Below, one piece after another: positions 35,270-42,949 of a stretch of 64,000 nt of DNA; position 1 is the first letter of the stretch; the number at the start of each line of letters is the position of its first letter. The notes beneath the pieces are model-generated. The model had not been told where the DNA came from and made no database searches. It worked only from the letters and a program-made list of their open reading frames with translations. A program made the translations under genes and the position numbers. The stretch is from Yinghuangia sp051388915 (GTDB taxonomy: Bacteria; Actinomycetota; Actinomycetes; Streptomycetales; Streptomycetaceae): NCBI RefSeq assembly GCF_051388915.1, contig NZ_JBPKBH010000013.1, positions 1-64,000 on the forward strand. The letters are read 5' to 3'.

Positions 35270-35746
35270 TCAGGTGCGTGACGCGCGCTCCGCCTCGGGG
35301 CGGCGCGGCGCCGGGATGTCGGCCTCCAGCAGGAGCAGGTCGTCCCGCCTGCGGTCCTTGAGCAGCCACCAGGCGCTCAGGTAGAACGCGGCCGGCACCC
35401 CGGTCGGGGCGAGCAGCCACAGCGGGCCCTTGAGCGTCACGACGAGCATGGCCGCCCACAGGTGGAACATCCCCAGCGTCGCGGCACGGCCCAGCGCGCC
35501 GTAGCCGTGGCGGAGCATGCTGCGGACCGCGAATATGCTCCCCGCGCAGAGCGCGGCGAGTGCGGCGGCCAGAATCGCGGTGAGTGTCAGCATCCCTTCG
35601 AGCCCGGAGAGCCTTTCGTGCTCCTCCTGGCGAACGGCGGCGGCCATGACGCCCAGCGTCCCCGCACCGAGAAGCAGCGCGGTCCCCTCGACCACCAAAA
35701 CGGCATACAGCGTGCGCAGCAGCGCTGTTCGGCGGCTGCCCCTCAT
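35270..35746 (-). CDS. Small four-TM membrane protein of unknown function
   Basis: A 158-residue protein with four predicted TM helices (YAVLVVEGTALLLGAGTLGVMAAA; LTLTAILAAALAALCAGSIFAV; LGMFHLWAAMLVVTLKGPLWLLA; VPAAFYLSAWWLL) and a charged cytoplasmic C-terminal tail (DRRRDDLLLLEADIPAPRRPEAE). No family recognised with confidence. ATG 35746 has a G-rich ribosome binding site about 6 nt upstream. Convergent with the Tyr/Gly-repeat gene and divergent from glyA. Confidence 0.8.
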   Translation of the reverse strand: MRGSRRTALLRTLYAVLVVEGTALLLGAGTLGVMAAAVRQEEHERLSGLEGMLTLTAILAAALAALCAGSIFAVRSMLRHGYGALGRAATLGMFHLWAAMLVVTLKGPLWLLAPTGVPAAFYLSAWWLLKDRRRDDLLLLEADIPAPRRPEAERASRT

Positions 35747-35937
35747 TTCGTGCCCCCCGCTTCCCTCCTCGCCCCAGGCAGCCTCACCAACCAGTCTTAC
35801 TGGGGCATTCCCCGTGTAATTTGTTAATCACGTTACGCCTGATGGACCTTGCCAGACGCGGCGACCCCCCATGGTGCCGGATCTGTAACGATCCTGGGCC
35901 AAGTCGGTGGCCCGGTCCGGGACCGGTGGATTAGCGT

Positions 35938-36056
35938 GGGCCGTGCCGCGACTGGCGTCGACGTGGAACCGACCACGAGGAAGCGGCAGCGAGCTTGTGC
36001 GCGCGGTGCCGTCCGCCTGGGCACCCGGGTCCCGTCCTGAAGGCCGACCCGGGAGG
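35938..36056 (+). promoter_or_regulatory. ZTP (pfl motif) riboswitch controlling glyA
   Basis: The two hallmark blocks of the ZTP/ZMP riboswitch are present: CGCGACTGGCG at 35948-35958 and CCGCCTGGGCA at 36013-36023. P1 pairs TGCCGC with GCGGCA and P2 pairs CGTGG with CCACG. Downstream, CCCGGGTC (36024-36031) can pair with GACCCGGG (36046-36053), which covers the first bases of the GGAGG ribosome binding site (36052-36056). This suggests control of translation. A TAGCGT -10-like box lies at 35932-35937. ZTP riboswitches upstream of one-carbon genes including glyA are established; this instance is my assignment. Confidence 0.87.
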
Positions 36057-36062
36057 AAACCC

Positions 36063-37352
36063 GTGGCATTCGTCGAAACACCCTCACCCACCGTTCCGTT
36101 GGACGCGCTGCGCGACACCGACCCCGAGATCGCCGCGCTCGTCCGTGCCGAAGAACGGCTCCAGGGCGAGACGCTGCGCATGATCGCGAGCGAAAACTAC
36201 GTGTCCGCGGCCGTGTTGCGAGCGACCGGCTCGGTGCTCACCAACAAGTACTCCGAGGGCTATCCGGGCCGCCGCTACTACGAGGGCCAGCAAACCGTCG
36301 ACCCCATCGAGGAGTTGGCGTGCGCACGGGCCCGGGCGCTGTTCCGCGCGGAGCACGCCAACGTCCAGCCGTATTCCGGCTCGCCCGCCAATCTCGCCGT
36401 CTACCTGGCCTTCGCGAAGCCCGGCGACGCGGTCCTCGGCATGTCGCTGCCGATGGGCGGGCACCTCACCCACGGCTGGGACGTGTCGGCGACGGGCCGC
36501 TGGTTCCGGTCCAGTTCGTACGGCGTGCGCCGCGACACCGGCCGGATCGACCTCGACGAGGTCCGCTCGATCGCCCTGCACGAGCGCCCCAAGCTGATCT
36601 TCTGCGGCGGTACGGCGGTGCCGCGCGCCATCGACTTCGCCGCGTTCGCGGAGATCGCCCGCGAGGTCGGCGCGGTCCTCGTCGCGGACATCGCGCACAT
36701 CGCGGGGCTGGTGGCGGCCGGCGTGCACGCGTCCCCGATGGGCCATGCCGACGTCGTGTCCACGACCACCCACAAAACGCTGCGCGGCCCCCGCGGGGCG
36801 ATGATCCTGTGCGGTGCGGAGTACGCCAAGACCGTGGACAAGGCGGTGTTCCCGGGCCTCCAGGGCGGTCCGCACAACCGTACGACGGCGGCGATCGCGG
36901 TCGCGCTGCGGGAGGCGGCGACGCCCGAGTTCGGGGCGTACGCCCGTGCGGTGGTCGCCAACGCCCGCCGCCTCGGCGACGAACTCGCCGCCTGTGGCTT
37001 CGACTTGGTCTCCGGCGGCACGGACACGCACCTGCTGCTCATCGACCTGACGTCGCGCGGTGTGCCCGGCAAGCCCGCCGCGAAGGCGCTCGACCGCGCC
37101 GGAATCGTCGTCAACCACAACGCCGTCCCCTTCGATCCGCGCCGCCCGTTCGACCCGTCCGGCATCCGTGTCGGGACGCCCGCGCTGACGTCTCGCGGGC
37201 TGGGCGAGGAACACATGCCGCGCGTCGCCGAGTGGATCGACCGGGTGGTCGAGTCGGTGCGCACCGGGCGGGACGGCGTGGAGGAGCAAGTGCGCGGTGA
37301 GGTACGGGAGTTGATGGCGTCCTATCCGGCACCGGGGCTGCCGGTCGACTGA
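36063..37352 (+). CDS. glyA: Serine hydroxymethyltransferase
   Basis: A 429-residue PLP enzyme that interconverts serine + tetrahydrofolate with glycine + 5,10-methylene-tetrahydrofolate. Motifs: LRMIASENYVSAAVLRATGSVLTNKYSEGYPGRRYYEGQ, VLVADIAHIAGLVAAG, and the PLP-lysine segment VVSTTTHKTLRGPRGAMI. GTG 36063 follows GGAGG by 6 nt at the end of the ZTP riboswitch, tying expression to the purine/folate alarmone ZTP. Monocistronic; followed by a 41-bp tandem repeat and a convergent gene. Confidence 0.96.
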   Translation: MAFVETPSPTVPLDALRDTDPEIAALVRAEERLQGETLRMIASENYVSAAVLRATGSVLTNKYSEGYPGRRYYEGQQTVDPIEELACARARALFRAEHANVQPYSGSPANLAVYLAFAKPGDAVLGMSLPMGGHLTHGWDVSATGRWFRSSSYGVRRDTGRIDLDEVRSIALHERPKLIFCGGTAVPRAIDFAAFAEIAREVGAVLVADIAHIAGLVAAGVHASPMGHADVVSTTTHKTLRGPRGAMILCGAEYAKTVDKAVFPGLQGGPHNRTTAAIAVALREAATPEFGAYARAVVANARRLGDELAACGFDLVSGGTDTHLLLIDLTSRGVPGKPAAKALDRAGIVVNHNAVPFDPRRPFDPSGIRVGTPALTSRGLGEEHMPRVAEWIDRVVESVRTGRDGVEEQVRGEVRELMASYPAPGLPVD

Positions 37353-37381
37353 CGCGGACGGCGCGTGGGCGGGGCGCGGGG

Positions 37382-37475
37382 GCGCGGTGATGCGCGGGGC
37401 CGCCGTACGCGACGCGACCGGTGCGCGGTGATGCGCGGGGGCCGCCGTGCGCGGCGCGACCGGTGCGCGGTGCCG
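37382..37475. repeat. 41/42-bp tandem repeat, about 2.3 copies
   Basis: Units starting at 37382, 37423 and 37465 begin GCGCGGTG(A/C) and share a GCCGCCGT(A/G)CGCG core and GCGACCGGT end. They fill the gap between the convergent glyA and FHA-FtsK genes. Confidence 0.85.
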
Positions 37476-37489
37476 CCGCCCCCGCTCGT

Positions 37490-40132
37490 TCACCAGAGCC
37501 GGGGCAGCGGCGCCGCGCCCAGTTGGTCGGCGGCGCGGCGCAAGGTGCCGATGAGCAGGGCGAGATCGGTCGGTCCGATGAGCGGGCGCCCGCTCGCCGC
37601 GGTCGCCGCGGACCGGCGGGTGAGCGGCGCCCCCATGTCGGTCCAGTCCTGCCGTACGGCCGTCGGACGCAGCGTCGCCGTGCGCGGCATGCGGCCCGTC
37701 ACGCGTCCCGCCTGGAACGGATGGACGGCGCCGTCGGACCCGCGGATGAGCGCCCGGCCCGGGTACTCGTCGTCCAGCGTCGCGGCGTCGTCGATGTGGA
37801 TCAGTGCGTGCGACGCGGTCGCGTCGTCCGTGCGCAGCGCGACGCGCAGCTCCGCCTCCGCGGTGGCCTCGATCGAACCGGCCATCGCGGGCTGGCCGGT
37901 CGCGACCGCGAGGTGCACGCCCAGGGCGCCGCCGCGGTGGACGATGTCGGCGAGTCCTTTGACCAGCCCGGGGAAGCGTCCGGCCAGGCGCTCTATGTCG
38001 TCGACGGCGACGAGCACGCGCGGTAGCGGAAGACCGTGTTCGTCGCGGTAGGAGGCGAACCGGCCGCCGTGCAAAAGGTGTTCGCGGCGCGCGAGTTCGT
38101 GCAGGACAGCGGAGATGGCGTCGGCGGCGCGCGGCGCGTCGGGCTCGTCGAGATAGCCGATGGTGTGCGGGAGTTCGGCGCATGCGGCGATGCCGTCGGG
38201 GGCCTGCTGCGGGTCGATCGGAGTGCCGCGCACCAGCACCACGCCCAGTTGGTCGGGGCGGTTGGCGACCGCGAGCGAGGTCACGAGCGCGGCGAGCAAC
38301 TCGGTCTTGCCGGAGCCGGCCGTACCGCCGATGACCATGTGCGGGCCGTCGTGGTCGAGGTCGACGGTGACCGCGCCGCGCACATCGGCGCCGAGGACGC
38401 CGCGCGGGCTGCGGCCGCCCTCGCGCCACGAGCCGAGCACCTTGGCCGGAGTCATGAGGTCGAAGCCGAGCAGGTCGAGCAGGCGTACGGTCTCCGGCAG
38501 CGGGGACACGGTACGCGCGGCGGCCTCGCGCAACGGGGCCAGCGCGCGGGCGAACCGGTCGGCCCAGGCGGGGGACACGGCGTCGGCGACGATGTCCTCT
38601 ATCCGGTTCGTACCGGGGCCGATCAGCGACAGCCTGGTGCCGACTTCGCCGGTGACCCGACCGATCACCGAGCATTGCAGGGGCAGTTCCTCGGCGCGGT
38701 CGTCCAGGCACAGCGCGTGGACGCCCGCCGCCGGGCCCTCGGCGAGCAGCCGCACCAATTCGGGGCGGGCGGTGAGCGTTCCCGCGCCGTCCATGACGAC
38801 GACGGTGCGGCGGCGCCCGCGCCCACTGCGGTCGCGGTCGAGCCGGTCCAGCAACTCGCCGGTACGGGCCAGGACTTGGTCGCGGTTGAGGCCGAGCAGC
38901 AGGCGGCAGTCCTGGCCGTCGGTCGGACGGAGCTGGGGCAGCCAGCGCAGCCACGCCCAGTCCGCGGCGGTCGCCGGATCGGCGCACAGCAGCACGAGTT
39001 CCAGCTCGTGCGGGCCGTGCAGCGCGGCGAGTTGGGCCACGACGGACCGGGCGAGGCCGAGCAGCCGGGGCCGCGGCCCGGCCAGGCCGAGCACGGAGTC
39101 GCGCAGCGAGACGGTCACCGGGGCGGAGTACGCGGTCAGCCTGCGCACCCCCTCGCTGGACGTCACGGAGACCTCGGAGAGGACGTCGCCGGTGCCGAGG
39201 CGCACCGCGAGGCGTTCGGCGGGGTCGCCGTGGCGCTCCCAGATCCGCACCGGTACCGCCGGTCTGCCGCTCTCCGCGGCGCCCGCGTCGAGGGCGGCGA
39301 GGAGCAGCGCGGCGAGGTCGGGGTTGTGCGCACGGCGCCGCCGTACCTCCTCGACGACCGCCAGCCGGGCCTGGTCCTCCAGCCGGGCGCGCTCGGCGGC
39401 CACCGCGCGGCGCCGACCGGCGAACCCCAGCCTGCGGCTTGTGGGTTCGTCGGGCAGATCGAGCCGCACGGGTTCGACCGGCGGAGAGGGCTGCCGGGGG
39501 AGGCGGGGCAGCACGACGTGGCCCAGCCCGTCCGGGCGCGGCGCGTCGGGGGCGGCCTGTGGGTCCGGGTCGTAGGGGAGCGGCAGGACGGCGGTCAGGG
39601 TCGTCTCGCCGAGCCGCAGCAGCGAACCGGGCTCCAGGCGCATCGCCTCGGCACCGACCGGCACGCCGTCGAGCGTCGTGCCGTTCGTCGAACCGAGGTC
39701 GGACACGCGGACGTGCCCGCGCGCACCGGGAGTTATCGTCAGCTCGGCGTGCAGACGGGACAGATCGGGGTCGCCGAGCCGGATCTCCGCCTCGGGCGCG
39801 CGGCCGATCCGCACGGTGCCCTGGCGCAGCAGGTGCACCCCGCCGGCGTCCGGCCCGCCGACGACCCGCAGTTCGGGCGATCCGACGGCGGGCGACGCGG
39901 GGCCGGGGCGCCCGACGGTCACCAACGCGCCGTCCACGAGCGGCGGTCGGCCGAGCGGAGTGTTGTCGGCCAGCCGCGTGTCGCCGACCCAGAAGCGCTG
40001 TCCGTCGGTCCCCGACGTCGACCGCAGCGCACCCGCGACGGCCCCGAACGTCGTCCCGGTGGGGGCGGTGACGAGCACGTCCGCCCCCGGTCCCTCGCCA
40101 CGGGACCCGAGCACGGTCAGCCGGATCTGCAT
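37490..40132 (-). CDS. Ubiquitin-like/FHA/FtsK-type ATPase (type VII secretion-like)
   Basis: An 880-residue protein. Residues 1-75 look like a YukD/EccD-type ubiquitin-like fold (MQIRLTVLGSRGEG). Residues 90-185 form an FHA domain with the phosphothreonine-binding RIGRAPEAEI, SRLHAEL and SDLGSTNGT motifs. A central region resembles the linker of EccC/EssC (DSVLGLAGPRPRLLGLARSVVAQLA). The FtsK/SpoIIIE ATPase has Walker A GGTAGSGKTELLAAL near residue 605 and Walker B PRVLVAVDDIERL. No TM segment is evident, so it may be cytosolic or membrane-recruited. ATG 40132 has GGAGGAG immediately upstream. The two Ser/Thr kinases nearby could supply the FHA ligand. No WXG100 or EccB/D/E gene is in the window. 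Confidence 0.88.
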   Translation of the reverse strand: MQIRLTVLGSRGEGPGADVLVTAPTGTTFGAVAGALRSTSGTDGQRFWVGDTRLADNTPLGRPPLVDGALVTVGRPGPASPAVGSPELRVVGGPDAGGVHLLRQGTVRIGRAPEAEIRLGDPDLSRLHAELTITPGARGHVRVSDLGSTNGTTLDGVPVGAEAMRLEPGSLLRLGETTLTAVLPLPYDPDPQAAPDAPRPDGLGHVVLPRLPRQPSPPVEPVRLDLPDEPTSRRLGFAGRRRAVAAERARLEDQARLAVVEEVRRRRAHNPDLAALLLAALDAGAAESGRPAVPVRIWERHGDPAERLAVRLGTGDVLSEVSVTSSEGVRRLTAYSAPVTVSLRDSVLGLAGPRPRLLGLARSVVAQLAALHGPHELELVLLCADPATAADWAWLRWLPQLRPTDGQDCRLLLGLNRDQVLARTGELLDRLDRDRSGRGRRRTVVVMDGAGTLTARPELVRLLAEGPAAGVHALCLDDRAEELPLQCSVIGRVTGEVGTRLSLIGPGTNRIEDIVADAVSPAWADRFARALAPLREAAARTVSPLPETVRLLDLLGFDLMTPAKVLGSWREGGRSPRGVLGADVRGAVTVDLDHDGPHMVIGGTAGSGKTELLAALVTSLAVANRPDQLGVVLVRGTPIDPQQAPDGIAACAELPHTIGYLDEPDAPRAADAISAVLHELARREHLLHGGRFASYRDEHGLPLPRVLVAVDDIERLAGRFPGLVKGLADIVHRGGALGVHLAVATGQPAMAGSIEATAEAELRVALRTDDATASHALIHIDDAATLDDEYPGRALIRGSDGAVHPFQAGRVTGRMPRTATLRPTAVRQDWTDMGAPLTRRSAATAASGRPLIGPTDLALLIGTLRRAADQLGAAPLPRLW

Positions 40133-41044
40133 GCTCCTCCGTCCGCCCTGCCACAGCGTTGCCTGCGTACCCCGCGCGACAACCACACGGGTGATGCGAC
40201 GTGCACGGTACGCATCCTTCCATCCGCGACGAGGATGGCACCCCCCGAACTCCAATAGGAATGATCTTGACGCCGCCACTCCACCAAGGAGCCTCCGAGC
40301 TTTTCGACCACACCAACACAATCCCCCGCACACGTGCCGCGCGAAGGCGGGCCTCGGCGGCGGGAGGGCGCTGAGGACGGGTGGGCGTCGCGCCCGGTGA
40401 CACCCACACATTGTTGACGGACCTTCGGACCACGTTCGCCCGCAGCCGCGCGAATGCGTTCTTTGCCCGGTTCCCGCCTGTGTGGGTCGCGGGGTGGTGG
40501 CGAGGCCACAGGCAGCCACTCGCCGACGCCCACCAAGCCGCCAACGACGCGCGCTCGCCGCTCCCCGCACGGGGCGGGCGGTCCCGTCGGCGCCACGCCC
40601 GACGCACCGCGGGCATACAGCGGATCGGCGTCGGGGCCGTCTCGGTCTCGGTCACGTGTGGCGTGTCGGCCGTATCGAGAGCACGGGCGTGGGACCGTCT
40701 CGGTCTCGGTCTCGGCCTCGTTCGCGTGTTGCGTGTCGGCCGTATCGAGCGCGCGGGCGGCGGCGTGGCCTGGTGGCAGGCGCCCCTGGTTGGCCACCAG
40801 CCTCTCGACAGGAGAGTTGCGCGCGCACAGCGCGGGACAGGCGCGTCGCGCGGGCGCACGGCGCGGTCCCCCCGGGGGGCACCTGCTGCCGCCTTTCGTT
40901 CCGTTGCGGCGTCCACGTGGGGGTGGACTGTGGGTGATGAACCGGTTTCGGGTTGGGTGCGTCCAGTCCCGCGAGGGGCGATGTGCGTGGCCCTGCGTGC
41001 GCTTTAAGGTGTGCGAACAGCTGTCAGTAAGTCTGGGGAGCGCA
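40133..41044. other. Long divergent spacer between FHA-FtsK and kinase genes
   Basis: About 910 nt. Part is a repeat (next entry). No ORF here has a family motif or a good ribosome binding site. TAAGGT at 41005-41010 fits a -10 box for the kinase gene starting at 41045. Confidence 0.6.
40631..40765. repeat. 70-bp tandem repeat with nested CTCGGT hexamers
   Basis: GCGTGTCGGCCGTATCGAG occurs at 40661 and 40731, 70 nt apart. Each copy is preceded by a run of CTCGGT hexamers and followed by GCGCGGGCG-like sequence. Confidence 0.85.
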
Positions 41045-42622
41045 GTGGACCGGCCGGTCGGAAGCAAGTACCTGCTTGAGGAGACACTCGGGCGGGGCGC
41101 CAGCGGCACCGTGTGGCGTGCGCGTGTCCGCGACACGGGCGAGGTCGTCGCGGTCAAGGTGCTGCGCGAGGAGCTCGCGGGTGACCCCGATGTCGTGACG
41201 CGCTTCCTGCGCGAGCGGTCGCTTCTGCTGCGGCTCAGCCACCCGAACCTGGTGCGTGTGCGCGACCTGGTGGTCGAGGGCGAGCTGCTCGCCCTCGTGA
41301 TGGACCTCATCGACGGGCCCGACCTGCGCACCTACCTGCGCGACAACGGGCCGCTGCCGCCCGTCGCCGCCGCGCTGACGATGGCTCAGGTCTGCGACGC
41401 GCTCGCCGTGACGCACGCGGACGGGGTGATCCACCGCGACCTCAAGCCCGCCAACATCATGCTCAACCGCAACGGCGACTCGCTCTATCCGATGCTCACC
41501 GACTTCGGCATCGCGCGCCTCGCGGAGTCGCCCGCGCTCACGCGCACCCACGAACTCGTCGGGACGCCCAGTTACGTCGCCCCGGAGTCCGCCGAAGGGC
41601 GCCCGCTGACCCCGTCCGTCGACATGTACGCCGCCGGCGTCGTGCTGTACGAGCTGGTCGCCGGGCACCCGCCCTTCACCGACTCCAACCCGATCGCTCT
41701 GCTGCACCGCCACCTGGCCGACACACCGACCCGGCCCGCGAACATGCCGGACGCGTACTGGCTGGTCGCCGAGCGCTGCCTGGCCAAGCAACCCGAGCAG
41801 CGCCCGGACGCGGAAGGCCTCGGCAAGGCGCTGCGGCTCGCCGCCGACGTGCTCCAGGGCACCCGTACCGACGACGGCTCGCTGCGCCGCATGCTGGACG
41901 CCGCGGCGATCGGCGGAGCGGCAGCGGCGGCGGGCGCGGCGGGTGCCGCGGCCGCGGGCGGACCACCCCGGCCTCCCGGAGCCGACGACCCGACGCGGGT
42001 CGTGCCGCGTTCGGGCCCCGCCGTACCCGCTCCGCCGTCGCCGCCCCCGCAGCCGCCCGTGCCCGACCGGACGCGCGTGATGGACGAAGTGCCGCCGCCG
42101 TACCGGCCGTCGGCGCAGCCGCCGGGGTATCCGCAGCAGCCGCTCTACCGCGACGAGCCGGGGTACGCCCGGCAGGGCGGCCCGTCCGCCGCGCCGCCCG
42201 CCCCGGCTCCGCCCGCGCCGTACCGCGCGCCGGAGCCGCCGGTGCGCCGCGAACCGCCGCCCCCGCCGCCGCAGCGCCGCGAGTCGCCGCGTCCGCCGGA
42301 CGTCGAACCCCCGCACCGCCCCCGGCGCGAGCCGCGGGAACCGCGCGAGCCGCGCCGCAGAGGCGGGTTCCGTCCCTCGCGCATCCCCGGGGTCGGCTGC
42401 ACGTTGGGCTGCCTCATGCGGTTGGTCGTGATCGCCGCGATCCTGTTCGCCATCTACTGGTTCAGCCCGCTGCGCGACTGGGTCAACAGCGCGATCGACG
42501 TGTTCGACGAGGTCAAGGGCTGGTACGAGAAGTCCAAGGACTTCTTCGACGGCGGCGGCGACGGAGGCAACGGCGACACCGGCGGGAACACCGGGGGCGT
42601 CGGCACCGGCGGCAACCCGTAG
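41045..42622 (+). CDS. Transmembrane Ser/Thr protein kinase (PknB-like), short outer domain
   Basis: A 525-residue kinase. Catalytic domain residues 1-265: LGRGASGTVW glycine loop, VAVKVL (ATP-binding Lys), GVIHRDLKPANIML catalytic loop, LTDFGIARL, VGTPSYVAPE. A long Pro/Arg-rich linker of about 150 residues (PPAPAPPAPYRAPEPP) leads to one TM (MRLVVIAAILFAIYWF). The short outer segment has a predicted helix (WVNSAIDVFDEVKGWYEKSKDFF) and a Gly tail. No PASTA repeats. GTG 41045 has GGGGAG 4 nt upstream. Divergent from the FHA-FtsK gene; it probably phosphorylates FHA-binding partners. Confidence 0.92.
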   Translation: MDRPVGSKYLLEETLGRGASGTVWRARVRDTGEVVAVKVLREELAGDPDVVTRFLRERSLLLRLSHPNLVRVRDLVVEGELLALVMDLIDGPDLRTYLRDNGPLPPVAAALTMAQVCDALAVTHADGVIHRDLKPANIMLNRNGDSLYPMLTDFGIARLAESPALTRTHELVGTPSYVAPESAEGRPLTPSVDMYAAGVVLYELVAGHPPFTDSNPIALLHRHLADTPTRPANMPDAYWLVAERCLAKQPEQRPDAEGLGKALRLAADVLQGTRTDDGSLRRMLDAAAIGGAAAAAGAAGAAAAGGPPRPPGADDPTRVVPRSGPAVPAPPSPPPQPPVPDRTRVMDEVPPPYRPSAQPPGYPQQPLYRDEPGYARQGGPSAAPPAPAPPAPYRAPEPPVRREPPPPPPQRRESPRPPDVEPPHRPRREPREPREPRRRGGFRPSRIPGVGCTLGCLMRLVVIAAILFAIYWFSPLRDWVNSAIDVFDEVKGWYEKSKDFFDGGGDGGNGDTGGNTGGVGTGGNP

Positions 42623-42643
42623 GCCACACCGTCCCTCCCCAAA

Positions 42644-42790
42644 AGCCCACCCCAGAAGCGCACCCGAGAGGCCCGTCCAAGAAGCGCACCCAGAGGCCCA
42701 CCCCAGAAGCCCGTCCGAGCAGCCCACCCCAGAGGCCCACCTGGGAAGCCCTCTGACAAGCCCGCCCGATTAGCCCGCACAACCCGCCCG
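42644..42790. repeat. 13-bp degenerate tandem repeat, about 11 units
   Basis: Consecutive units fit CC(A/G)(C/T)CC(C/A)(A/G)GA(A/G)GC with 1-4 changes each. They fill most of the 327-nt spacer between the two kinase genes. TAGCCT at about 42897 may be the -10 box of the second kinase gene. Confidence 0.82.
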
Positions 42791-42949
42791 CACGCCCCCG
42801 TACCGCCGCGCCAATGTCGACAAAGATGTTCCATGACCACACGACACCCGGTTGCGGATCCGCCACACCACGCTGGTTCGACGTGTGCGGCAGGTAGCCT
42901 TCGGGCACGGAAGTCCGAAGTCGAGGCATGCCAAGGACACGGAGCAGCA

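Noticed and set aside
40381..41007. 208-codon ORF in the kinase/ATPase spacer
   Set aside because: Covers the 70-bp repeat, has no motif, biased low-complexity composition and no convincing start.
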